Source of the DNA: Triatoma infestans
Lineage: Eukaryota; Arthropoda; Insecta; Hemiptera; Reduviidae
NCBI GenBank assembly: GCA_011037195.1
Contig: JAAEAF010004273.1
Span: 58,020-122,019 of the forward strand
Direction of reading: 5' to 3'
DNA length: 64,000 nt
Shown: piece by piece, positions 62,201 through 64,000 of the stretch
Layout: each line of letters starts with the position of its first letter
Position numbering within the stretch: position 1 is the first letter of the stretch
Notes under the pieces: model-generated
Seen by the model: only the letters and a program-made list of their open reading frames with translations
The model's database searches: none
Told to the model about the DNA's origin: nothing
Program-made: the position numbers and the translations under genes

Positions 62201-63583
62201 AATGAGATGGTCTCTTATCACCCAATTCTAATCCGCCAATTAGCTGTTTAATTTTTTGCGATTGAGAATCTGCAAAACTCTCTATTAGTCTCTTTTTTAA
62301 TGCATCATATTTATTTGAAGCTGGAGGTGATAATAATACATCACTAACTTGTGATAATATTTCGCTATCTATTGAAGAAACAACTATGTCAAATTTAGTT
62401 TGGTCAATTGTTATACCACCAGTTCGAAATTGTGCCTCTAATTGTGCGAACCAAAGGGAAGGGTTGGGTTTCCAGAATAATGGTGGTTTGACAGCTACTC
62501 GAGCTACCTCCTGATTTATTAAGAGAGGATTCTTGGTCTCTTCATCGGACATTTTAATTGTAAAAAAAAGAAAAAAAGAGAACTAATAATCCAATTGTTA
62601 TGTGTAGATGTTGATTTTTATATTGGAGAATAAAAATTGAATAAAGAAGTACTTACGATGAATGTTTTTGTTCAAATGTTGTTGCAACTTAAAATATAGA
62701 AAGTTCATTTGATGTAAATGAAGCACTCACATGTTCACCACAATTAATTGTAGTTAAAGTAACTGATGTCGGGGTCACCAATTTGTGGGGGTCTTGTGGT
62801 TAATAATTGTCAATTAATATAGATATTCACTATATTTAAACACAAGATACAAAATGTTATCCACCACAATATAAAATGTATAATTTAATCAACATGTTCT
62901 CTTAACGCAACTGTAACCTTACTACTGCTATCACTTATGACAGTAATCCCACTACATCCTCATGGATCACAACCGCAAGCCTTGTTCAGCGTTGTTCTCA
63001 AATGTAACTATCAGTTGCCTACTTATTCAAAACATTAACTAAACATAGTTAAAAATATTATTAAATAATTAAGAGCAAAAATTATAGAAACATTCTTTAT
63101 AACAAAGTAAACTTTTGAAAGTGTAAGCGATGGAATATGCCCGTTTTATTCTAAAATTGTACAGAGGAGTTAAATGACCGTTTCGTTCTCTACAAATATA
63201 AAGAGAGAACTAGAGCCATTTCTCTGTTTCTCAACTTTCCAGGAATTAGTGTATTCTGAACATGTGTTTACTTCTCAGTGTTATGATATATTTTAGAGAG
63301 GGTTAATTATTACATTAACAGCACATCCAATCTAAATATAACAAGAGCTAATCTAGTTTATTTGAGCCTTAATGGTTCTCACAACCAGAACACGCATTTT
63401 CATAAATGAGAAAAGCATATGTTCATTCATATTTTATTGCTAGATACCAGCCATAATTACCTGAAGGACAAGTGAACTGATGTGCCACAATTCCTAAATT
63501 AGACGGTCCACTATCCAAACACCAGAAATATTTCTTACAGTCCCTTGGATGGGGGAAAAATCCTTCATCCTTGCAGACAAAAT
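21420..63583 (-). CDS. Chitin-binding (peritrophin-A/CBM14) extracellular protein gene, nine exons, 5' end outside the window
   Basis: All nine exons listed separately join in frame (3,920 coding bases, about 1306 codons including stop). Layout: CBM14 domain 1 (residues 1 to about 60 of the visible part), Thr-rich linker, acidic and basic linkers, a large Thr/Ser mucin-like region, and CBM14 domain 2 at the very C-terminus. Peritrophin-A domains bind chitin in the peritrophic matrix, trachea or cuticle. A secreted matrix protein of the cuticular-protein-analogous-to-peritrophin or mucin-like type is the best fit, but I cannot assign a symbol. Introns are loaded with transposons, and the longest (20.6 kb) contains the giant inverted repeat. 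Confidence 0.85.
21896..21994. other. Start of the 6.6 kb last intron
   Basis: The polypyrimidine/A-rich acceptor region lies here. Nothing else is seen. Confidence 0.4.
21995..22240 (+). repeat. Dispersed repeat, copy 2, with internal duplication
   Basis: Same family as 20915-21060. Inside it a roughly 58 bp segment is doubled: GTCTCTGGTGCATTTCGGTT, then ATATATC and CGTAACCACCT, then TATATTTAATAGAA, occurs twice in a row (about 22010 and 22067). Confidence 0.7.
22241..22848. other. Intronic sequence
   Basis: A 93-codon plus-strand frame at 22340-22621 has no recognisable domain and starts at a non-ATG codon. I do not support it as a gene. Confidence 0.4.
22849..23169 (+). repeat. 5' LTR of the mag-like element (321 bp)
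   Basis: It starts TGTAATGC and ends AACGTTACA, giving TGTAA/TTACA inverted termini. AAGTGCTTTATTTGTAATTT and AAACTAGTTTGCAGCAGCTA are shared with the solo LTR at 11924 and the partial 3' LTR at 27596. Confidence 0.8.
23171..23188 (+). other. Primer-binding site
   Basis: TAGTGTCAGAAGTGGGAT lies directly after the LTR. It resembles the TGGTGTCAGAAGTGGGA primer site used by many insect Ty3/gypsy elements, with TGG altered to TAG. Confidence 0.6.
23225..24388 (+). pseudogene. gag: gag of the mag-like element
   Basis: The ATG at 23225 opens a charged coiled-coil (repeated EMKDEIKK-like heptads, 23270-23500) that meets a stop near 23373. Later fragments in other frames show PPTYDGASSWANYLLQFSAA near 23670 and ATSLIISLRGEALGILQSIP near 23760, a typical capsid region. 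The zinc knuckle CFNCQEFGHFKREC (CX2CX4HX4C) at 24285-24330 is intact and would bind the RNA genome. At least five breaks separate these pieces. Antisense frames here are shadows. Confidence 0.75.
24400..24821 (+). pseudogene. pol: Protease of the mag-like element
   Basis: The frame contains VVDIGATHTIVRKSF, where retropepsins have D-T/S-G-A; the middle residue is Ile. The flap-like region follows, then the VPVILGMDFMKAHKV motif typical of the C-terminal ILG box. The T-to-I change in the active-site loop probably inactivates it. Confidence 0.75.
24826..26545 (+). pseudogene. pol: Reverse transcriptase and RNase H of the mag-like element
   Basis: VVLVKKKDGSTRFCVDFSKL (25410-25465) and YPLPRIYDIL open the RT, then a shift leads to MDLKTGYWQIVVHPENREKT (25556-). 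The catalytic box reads LIYQDNVVIFSKT, so the second Asp of YxDD is Asn. The thumb and connection follow (FLGLCTYYRRFI). RNase H begins VDTDASAVGIG and hits a stop at 26234-26236, then continues in another frame to LLNFKNPEGQVASWIERLQE and NAAALSRRPC. In-frame stops also lie at 25333 and 25399. Confidence 0.85.
26704..27557 (+). pseudogene. pol: Integrase of the mag-like element
   Basis: The zinc-finger region shows HGGVPGGHFNVKKTLEKM with FYWIGYHQDLE (26850-26940), then after a shift WCRRCTECGASKGP. The core starts FKRIAIDIACVFPKSK, with the first catalytic Asp. A later shift yields GMVERFIK, keeping the catalytic Glu. The end has AYRSAAHETTGRTPA. At least three frameshifts disrupt it. Confidence 0.8.
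27596..27725 (+). repeat. Partial 3' LTR (3' half only)
   Basis: ATTAAGTGCTTTATTTGTAA to GTTGCA matches the last ~130 bp of the 5' LTR. The first half is missing. AAGTGCTTTATT is duplicated at the junction (27588 and 27600), so a deletion between short direct repeats may explain the loss. Confidence 0.75.
27726..28545. other. Intronic sequence
   Basis: The intron donor GTAGGT lies at 28540-28545 on the minus strand. Nothing else is recognised. Confidence 0.4.
28546..28956 (-). CDS. Exon of the chitin-binding protein gene (acidic, Ser-rich)
   Basis: The acceptor TTTTTCAG at 28957-28964 and the donor T|GTAGGT keep phase 1 on both sides. The exon encodes a basic start (RTTLRPRKSGFRRVVRP) and then an acidic, Ser/Glu-rich stretch (TSEESERDGHIDETVEEQV). 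An alternative donor, G|GTATTT four bases further on, would break phase with the next exon, so I prefer the first. The region has no domain and is probably a disordered linker. Confidence 0.8.
29047..29227 (-). CDS. Exon of the chitin-binding protein gene (Thr/Ser/Arg-rich)
   Basis: The acceptor ATTTCCAG precedes ATAGGTAGG in phase 0 and the donor GCAG|GTAAAT leaves phase 1. The exon encodes IGRVRRPVNKRLISRGS, a Ser/Thr repeat, and HRLNKFKIDKNLPRPSI. Phase 0 matches the end of the large exon at 49792, supporting a single 20.6 kb intron between them. Confidence 0.85.
29740..31134 (+). pseudogene. ORF1 of the Jockey-like LINE (zinc-knuckle protein)
   Basis: It begins at tandem ATGs (29740) with an acidic MMELSELIDSNDTSDEESSS start and shifts frame near 29870 and again near 30110 and 30300. 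The frame at 30296-30790 carries a PRE-like RNA-binding region and three Cys-His knuckles: VQCKRCQQYGHTRGYC, PRCVKCAGPHLWSEC and CALCLGPHSSAFRGC. A further shift gives a Pro-rich C-terminus with SALFNSFFQKFEFLL near 31035-31080. The knuckle trio is the signature of Jockey-clade ORF1 proteins, which coat the element RNA. Confidence 0.8.
31130..33788 (+). pseudogene. ORF2 of the Jockey-like LINE (endonuclease and reverse transcriptase)
   Basis: The start gives LLWNANGLNVHRNELNILL and IDIALITETHFT, the Asn and Glu motifs of an APE-type endonuclease, near 31170-31265. The middle of the endonuclease is broken by frameshifts (31430-32340). From 32341 a 361-codon frame contains the RT: KKAPGLDLITSNIL, YRPISLLPITGKILEKLL, AAFLDVRQAFDRVWH with the motif A Asp, GVPQGSILGPLLY, and the catalytic SSFADDTAILS. 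The frame shifts again near 33400 and continues in the next frame (AYGIELWGSTKHSN) to a C-terminus near 33788. Confidence 0.85.
34311..35614 (-). mobile_element. 5'-truncated CR1/Jockey-type LINE with 11 bp target-site duplication
   Basis: The minus strand encodes an RT in pieces: ITFCDLSKAFDMVSHELLLL near 35480-35545, CVPQGSVLGPLLCLLYIN near 35310-35360, and the catalytic CILYADDTTLVA near 35255-35290. Then come the motif-D and thumb region and a C-terminal region with INLPSKRLTKSALVPSIM near 34640-34700. AATAAAATAT and short ATC/AT repeats form the 3' tail at 34311-34335. Exact repeats AATGGCTTATA at 34300-34310 and 35615-35625 bracket the copy. A shift separates motif A from motif B and another the C-terminal part. 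Confidence 0.85.
35626..36404. other. Intronic sequence with a diverged trace of the nested repeat
   Basis: Near 35870-35970 (minus orientation) are GGAGAAAATCACAAAAACTG, TGTTCAGTAAAA and CTCCGGTTTTCTAATTTT, matching the last part of the nested repeat. A TA run lies at 36340-36385. Otherwise nothing. Confidence 0.5.
36405..36880 (+). repeat. Three diverged copies of a ~100 bp repeat
   Basis: Units at about 36411, 36530 and 36765 share CATTCT(C/T)AAGAAA, TGT(A/G)TC(A/G)AAT, GTGCAAACCG and GAAAATCC(A/G)TCC. The same repeat occurs at 38160-38255 (minus), 42430-42530 (plus) and 42810-42905 (minus). Confidence 0.6.
36881..37716. other. Intronic sequence
   Basis: No gene or clear repeat. A minus-strand 63-codon frame at 37491-37682 has no features. 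Confidence 0.4.
37717..40080 (+). repeat. Left arm of a giant inverted repeat (2.36 kb)
   Basis: From GATAATTGTAAGTTAATTG to CGCGATTTTCTC this block is the reverse complement of 40553-43084 with very few substitutions. It contains one full and one partial unit of the nested repeat, one copy of the 100 bp repeat, and TA and GT microsatellites. Compared with the right arm it lacks a 126 bp block (right-arm 42765-42890) and a stretch of about 20 bp near 39895. Three short frames read identically in both arms but are low-complexity and not genes. Confidence 0.9.
38495..39495 (+). repeat. Nested repeat unit 1 (about 1 kb)
   Basis: It opens with the palindrome CTCTTACTCCTAGTAAGAG and ends in GTGAGTGTTTCACAACAGATT. 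Inside, three sub-repeats of about 280-310 bp each carry an ACCGGAA phrase, TTTTCTCAAAA(A/G)TGGCTC, CATTTCTC-type GGGAAAATTCATTTAA and CTCTAAAGTGC. Unit 2 follows directly. Confidence 0.8.
39496..40466 (+). repeat. Nested repeat unit 2 (about 1 kb)
   Basis: Same landmarks as unit 1, in tandem with it. Its last ~390 bp fall in the loop of the giant inverted repeat, so only part of unit 2 is present in the right arm. Confidence 0.8.
40081..40552. other. Loop (spacer) of the giant inverted repeat
   Basis: The 472 bp between the arms hold the end of nested unit 2 and then a 94 bp block (40457-40550) that is repeated directly at 43097-43190, just beyond the right arm, with two mismatches. Confidence 0.85.
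40553..43084 (-). repeat. Right arm of the giant inverted repeat (2.53 kb)
   Basis: It is the inverse of 37717-40080. An extra 126 bp at 42765-42890 (TA run, then a copy of the 100 bp repeat) is absent from the left arm. Because the extra block completes a repeat seen elsewhere, the right arm probably keeps the older state and the left arm suffered a deletion. The CA microsatellite at 42010-42066 is longer and interrupted relative to the left arm. Confidence 0.9.
43191..43880 (-). pseudogene. LINE endonuclease fragment
   Basis: The minus strand reads a decayed APE-type endonuclease: a TVYRTSYPQK-like segment in one frame and NFIILSDFNAEFLQKLIGSP in another (SDFNA is the conserved GDFN box), then SSIWPDLCITDD. 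Several frames are involved. It is probably from the same element as the ORF1 fragment at 44860. Confidence 0.6.
43881..44219. other. AT-rich sequence with a 27 bp A-run
   Basis: A long A-run ends at about 44212. Nothing else is recognised. Confidence 0.4.
44220..44582. mobile_element. Second hairpin element with GAAAC cores
   Basis: Arms at about 44250-44410 and 44424-44582 are inverse copies (ACATGTATACAACCAACAAA, CCACACGAACT, CTGACGATGGATGAAAATC, ATGAATATGCATGCTAC, GGATAAAATACCAGAT). Each contains CTGACGAT, a GGAT/ATCC or decayed stem, then GAAAC. AAAATGAATTT flanks it at 44209-44219 and 44583-44593, but this is low-complexity and only suggestive. Frames on both strands read alike because of the inversion; I do not call a protein. 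Confidence 0.55.
44594..44859. other. Intronic sequence
   Basis: Not recognised. Confidence 0.3.
44860..45170 (-). pseudogene. LINE ORF1-like fragment (RRM-like)
   Basis: The minus strand gives, in two frames, a GRRRNLKIHGIL stretch and CHLLGVQYLTENDVDIVYRA followed by SPILISLPPIVNFPRMDV. This is the pattern of the RNA-binding domain of L1/CR1-type ORF1 proteins (NLxIxGI ... DIDxAYRxG ... RPIIVxF). Stops and shifts are present. Confidence 0.5.
45171..45549. other. Intronic sequence
   Basis: An 82-codon plus-strand frame (45282-45530) has no recognised domain. Confidence 0.35.
45550..46510 (+). repeat. Complete dispersed copy of the nested ~1 kb repeat
   Basis: It runs from TTCTCTTACTCCTAGTAAGA to GTGTGTTTCACACCAGATTT and follows unit 1 of the giant repeat closely, with some substitutions and a deletion in the third sub-repeat. 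It is the reference for a single insertion of the unit. Confidence 0.85.
46511..46689. other. Intronic sequence
   Basis: Nothing recognised. Confidence 0.3.
46700..46934 (+). mobile_element. tRNA-derived SINE, full copy, 10 bp target-site duplication
   Basis: The head holds a pol III A box (TAGCTCAGTGG) and B box (GGTTCGAGTCC) about 24 bp apart, shorter than in a tRNA, so the anticodon arm is lost and no functional tRNA is made. The body (GGTGATGGACAGTGTTGTCT, GTTGACGCGCCTTA) and an A-rich tail follow. TAATAAATGT at 46690-46699 and 46935-46944 flank it. Two further copies lie at 17276 and 47991. Confidence 0.85.
46945..47990. other. Intronic sequence with a GA microsatellite
   Basis: A GA run lies at 47137-47162 and a TA-rich patch at 47175-47245. 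No gene is seen. Confidence 0.5.
47991..48197 (+). mobile_element. tRNA-derived SINE, diverged copy
   Basis: The B box GGTTCGAGTCC and GTCCCGGG are intact while the A box is decayed (GGATTAATTCATTTATAG). The body keeps CTAGGAGCGTCTACAGGTCA, CCGGTGATGG and GTTGACGTGCCTTAATAAAA. Confidence 0.75.
48198..49791. other. Intronic sequence with a nested-repeat trace
   Basis: Around 48440-48600 are CCATTCCAAATAAAAGTTTG, a GAAAATAGTTGGAGCCGTT phrase and CAGTTCCGGTTG, a diverged minus-strand piece of the nested repeat. No coding sequence. The donor GTAGGA of the large exon lies at 49786-49791. Confidence 0.5.
49792..51733 (-). CDS. Large exon of the chitin-binding protein gene (mucin-like, basic motifs)
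   Basis: The acceptor TTGTTCTAG at 51734 opens in phase 2 and the donor GAG|GTAGGA leaves phase 0. The exon encodes about 647 residues with no stop over 1.94 kb. It starts KYVTLHRQKPQQQEELGTT. Thr/Ser-rich stretches (likely O-glycosylated) alternate with short basic blocks (KRILRRKLI, KRKRILIRGKK, RNKIKIIRRL) and an acidic patch near the start. There is no Cys, so it is an extended linker between the two chitin-binding domains. Plus-strand frames here are shadows. Confidence 0.85.
51734..52164. other. Intronic sequence
   Basis: No feature recognised. Confidence 0.4.
52165..52305 (+). pseudogene. Old LINE RNase H fragment, interrupted
   Basis: The plus-strand frame gives WTPDHCGLTRNEAADLLSER, the conserved W-x-P-x-H-x-G...NE-x-AD block at the end of LINE RNase H domains. 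The next LINE is inserted just after it. Confidence 0.6.
52306..52944 (+). mobile_element. 5'-truncated RTE-like LINE with 12 bp target-site duplication
   Basis: Translated plus-strand pieces match the C-terminal region typical of RTE-type LINEs: VNSFVYLGSLVTNDNNINAE and IQRRIIATNNCYFGL, then GSECWTLSK, RMERKILRRIFGAVF, MRTNAEMMDL and IVRFIKISRLR. The 3' end is a GAT repeat (52932-52944). Exact repeats GAAGAAAGCAAA at 52294-52305 and 52945-52956 bracket it. Stops and shifts make it a dead copy. Confidence 0.8.
52957..53572. other. Intronic sequence
   Basis: May include the continuation of the older LINE and an AATAAATAAATAAA tail near 53240. No domain is recognised. Confidence 0.4.
53573..53902 (-). 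CDS. Exon of the chitin-binding protein gene (acidic, then basic)
   Basis: The acceptor TTGTGCAG precedes GCCGAGC in phase 2, and the donor AA|GTAAGC leaves phase 2. It encodes an acidic stretch (YADIDEIDEPDDSVPEE), then ERHFRPKYQPAERFRPKHQ and a Ser/Thr-rich end. Upstream residues visible as a frame extension belong to the intron. Confidence 0.85.
53903..54412. other. Intron
   Basis: Contains the hammerhead-like motif at 54140-54210. Otherwise nothing. Confidence 0.5.
54140..54210 (-). ncRNA. Hammerhead-like motif (CTGATGA ... GAAAC ... GTC)
   Basis: On the minus strand: a GGACATC arm, CTGATGA, a T, a GGGC-GAAC-GCCC stem-loop, GAAACTCGTC, then GATGACC. GGACATC and GATGACC pair with one A.A mismatch, as stem I of a hammerhead would. 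The extra T before stem II is not canonical. Confidence 0.4.
54413..54532 (-). CDS. Exon of the chitin-binding protein gene
   Basis: The acceptor AATTGTAG and the donor CG|GTAAGT (near consensus) give phase 2 in and out. It encodes YQTLHRNGPSGPQNEGLTRE and TVRAPYRRDKPQYVTIRRER. No domain. Confidence 0.85.
54533..57031. other. Intron with an RNase H relic
   Basis: Mostly unrecognised. The piece at 56237-56345 is described separately. A run of TA lies at 56945-56965. Confidence 0.5.
56237..56345 (+). pseudogene. Retroelement RNase H relic
   Basis: The plus-strand frame gives IWLLCTLPGHKVIQSNVEAN then RLAMDGA, matching the LLWVPGHxGIxGNExADRLAxxGA block of LINE RNase H. The rest of the element is not recognisable. 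Confidence 0.5.
57069..57147 (-). CDS. Exon of the chitin-binding protein gene, with a possible alternative end at 57032
   Basis: The acceptor TTATTTTAG precedes GTGGTG in phase 1. It encodes GGVDELEKQLEGTAGSDATT and PSISKT. The donor CT|GTATGA (57067-57068) gives phase 2, fitting the next exon. If that donor is not used, the frame reads on for 11 codons and stops at TAA 57032-57034, giving a short form ending GTPK. Confidence 0.75.
57148..57870. other. Intron
   Basis: No feature recognised up to the retroposon. Confidence 0.4.
57871..58036 (-). mobile_element. Short retroposon, copy 2, with 9 bp target-site duplication
   Basis: Same family as 18999-19148, here with the extra CAGCATCGCACGGCC. 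GTTACAAAT flanks it at 57862-57870 and 58037-58045. The left T-run (A-tail on the minus strand) and a right C-run of about 13 bases (58022-58034) mark the 3' and 5' ends of the transcript-sense copy. No coding capacity. Confidence 0.8.
58203..58460 (-). CDS. Exon of the chitin-binding protein gene: end of the first CBM14 domain and Thr-rich linker
   Basis: The acceptor GATTACAG precedes GGCTTTTC in phase 1 and the donor TTAG|GTTAGT leaves phase 1. It begins GLFFNKAADSCDFARNVIC, providing the fifth and sixth Cys of the domain opened in the upstream exon. A long Thr/Ser run and an acidic EDYEDDSEEDPQ follow. Antisense frames are shadows. Confidence 0.9.
58461..59284. other. Intron
   Basis: Nothing recognised. 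Confidence 0.4.
59285..59715 (+). pseudogene. Penelope-like element C-terminal / GIY-YIG region, degenerate
   Basis: The plus strand reads LKNFFKKLDIRTSFKTNYKL then SARVLGLLSRG, and a CPECIA/SGVYSDIYVSQ region that resembles the SGVYxxxCxxCxxxYVGQTGR start of the Penelope-like GIY-YIG nuclease. After a shift, an REQFEIYKHK stretch followed by NEQTKFAGEPLF resembles the usual end. All frames are broken. It abuts the truncated end of the CsRn1-like element at about 59715. Confidence 0.55.
59716..61690 (-). pseudogene. pol: pol of the CsRn1-like element (protease, RT, RNase H, start of integrase)
   Basis: The protease shows KLFLIDTGSDVSVYPS near 61595-61645 and a VGADLLAHFELLVD stretch near 61385-61425. 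RT motifs are FSTIDLLRAFHQIPV (60895-60940), the intact catalytic YIDDILIAS (60705-60735) and VEFLGYSISAAG (60560-60600). RNase H gives LMTDASSVSIGAALQQ, then FSAYDREVLAIYKAIRHF and YTDHKPITYAF. After a shift near 59960 the frame gives VVADTLSRIEA and continues to about 59720, where similarity stops. Frameshifts lie near 61100, 60450 and 59960. Confidence 0.85.
61695..62552 (-). CDS. gag: Gag of the CsRn1-like element
   Basis: An intact 285-codon frame starts MSDEETKNPLLINQEVAR. The capsid region (FWKPNPSLWFAQLEAQFRTG, a KYDALKKRLIESFADS block and LWLQRLPPHVQQILS) is typical of this clade. Near the C-terminus CWYHTKFKEKATKCQPPC gives CX2HX9CX3C, the unusual CHCC finger of CsRn1-type Gags, in place of the CCHC knuckle. 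It probably packages element RNA. The pol frame follows after about 40 bases in another frame. Confidence 0.9.
   Translation of the reverse strand: MSDEETKNPLLINQEVARVAVKPPLFWKPNPSLWFAQLEAQFRTGGITIDQTKFDIVVSSIDSEILSQVSDVLLSPPASNKYDALKKRLIESFADSQSQKIKQLIGGLELGDKRPSHLLRQMRELATNTMSDELLKNLWLQRLPPHVQQILSISSDALDQLSVMADRILEIPSASGCFAISKRNAPSSPTLDTDDNSTHASLNSDIAPVLNDLIKQLSKLTNEVQRLKSNRNYRRDRSQSKSRQTNTSGNAIPGLCWYHTKFKEKATKCQPPCTFVCEENSPAHR
62768..62780 (-). other. Primer-binding site, tRNA-Trp type
   Basis: On the minus strand TGGTGACCCCGAC, complementary to the 3' end of tRNA-Trp, three bases from the LTR end. Confidence 0.7.
62784..63325 (-). repeat. 5' LTR of the CsRn1-like element (about 540 bp)
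   Basis: On the plus strand it begins TGTGGGGGTC next to the primer site and ends AACAGCACA, giving TGT...ACA termini on the minus strand. There is no second LTR for comparison, so the outer end is an inference. Confidence 0.5.
63461..63583 (-). CDS. First visible exon of the chitin-binding protein gene (CBM14 domain, part 1)
   Basis: The acceptor TTTTTTAG at 63584-63591 opens in phase 1, so at least one upstream exon lies beyond the window. It encodes FVCKDEGFFPHPRDCKKYFW then CLDSGPSNLGIVAHQFTCPS, carrying the first four Cys and the aromatic residues of a peritrophin-A domain. The donor TCAG|GTAATT leaves phase 1, matching the exon at 58460. Confidence 0.9.
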
Positions 63584-64000
63584 CTAAAAAATATTAAGCA
63601 AACAATTATAAACAAATTAAAAATTTGTTTTAAAACAATTAACTGAGGTATTAGTGTTATTAAACTCTATACAATGTTGCAAACCGATCAGATTTCAATC
63701 GAAATTAATTTAGTATAATAAAAGTAGATGGAAATAGATTACCTTGCCCTTTTATATATATAAATTTAGATAGCATGCCTTGCAGGGCATAAGAAACACT
63801 ATTCATTTTAATACAAACGAGTTATACTGGGCTGCTACAAGCCGAAGGGCGTAGGTTAAAAAAAGATGATAGAAATAGATTAGATATAGATATGTAAAAT
63901 GAAACTGTGATATTTTAGCTGTAAATTCTTCTTTTGTTTATACTTTTCCAAACGTCTCATTCCTTTATGATGTTAAGTAATAGAACAATGCTGCTGAACA
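63584..64000. other. Intron, continuing beyond the window
   Basis: No exon seen. Confidence 0.5.

Larger units (their letters stand above)
59716..63325 (-). mobile_element. CsRn1-like Ty3/gypsy element, 3' truncated
   Basis: On the minus strand a 5' LTR (62784-63325), a tRNA-Trp type primer site, gag with a CHCC finger, protease, RT and RNase H follow in order. Integrase is cut off just after its start and no 3' LTR is present. The CHCC Gag motif and the Trp primer site are the hallmarks of the CsRn1 clade. The element lies in the intron between the exons at 63461 and 58203, in the sense of the host gene. Confidence 0.85.

Noticed and set aside
1..64000. CRISPR array, prokaryotic operon or phage-defence system
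   Set aside because: Spliced genes, SINEs, LINEs and insect-type LTR elements throughout; no regularly spaced identical short repeats with unique spacers.

Overview
The window is a eukaryotic, AT-rich, intron- and transposon-laden stretch, almost certainly from an insect. Three things point there: an errantivirus-type element with an envelope gene, a split gene encoding a protein with chitin-binding peritrophin-A (CBM14) domains, and a mix of Ty3/mag-like, CsRn1-like, Jockey-like, CR1-like, RTE-like and Penelope-like retroelements plus tRNA-derived SINEs. I cannot name the order or species from sequence alone. No bacterial-type operons, CRISPR arrays or functional RNA genes are present.

The only host gene I can support lies on the minus strand and runs from beyond the right edge of the window down to 21420. 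Nine exons (63461-63583, 58203-58460, 57069-57147, 54413-54532, 53573-53902, 49792-51733, 29047-29227, 28546-28956, 21420-21895) join in phase with GT/AG boundaries into about 1306 codons. The visible protein starts inside one CBM14 domain, runs through a long Thr/Ser-rich, basic, low-complexity region of about 1,100 residues, and ends with a second CBM14 domain directly before the stop. Its start and signal peptide are outside the window. It looks like a secreted extracellular-matrix or cuticle protein.

Region by region: 1-6125 is an errantivirus with gag, a partly deleted pol, an env broken by one stop, and a 3' LTR. From 6.9 to 19.8 kb lie decayed LINE pieces, a solo LTR, a Penelope-like RT, a SINE, a small retroposon and a hairpin element. 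The 21.4 kb exon and its downstream sequence are followed by an intron holding a degenerate mag-like Ty3 element (22849-27725). Exons at 28.5-29.2 kb follow. The 20.6 kb intron up to 49.8 kb contains a nearly complete Jockey-like LINE (29395-34024), a 5'-truncated LINE (34311-35614), a giant inverted repeat (37717-43084), more LINE pieces, a second hairpin element and two SINEs. From 52 to 63.4 kb the remaining introns hold an RTE-like LINE inside an older LINE, a second small retroposon, a Penelope-like C-terminus and a CsRn1-like Ty3 element with a tRNA-Trp type primer site.

The most interesting structure is the giant inverted repeat. Two nearly identical arms of about 2.4-2.5 kb flank a 0.47 kb loop, inside an intron of the chitin-binding gene. 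Transcription of that gene would make a long foldback RNA. The inverted copy is bracketed by 94 bp direct repeats, which suggests a template-switch origin. The arms carry a roughly 1 kb nested repeat that recurs elsewhere in the window, so small RNAs from the hairpin could in principle target dispersed copies.
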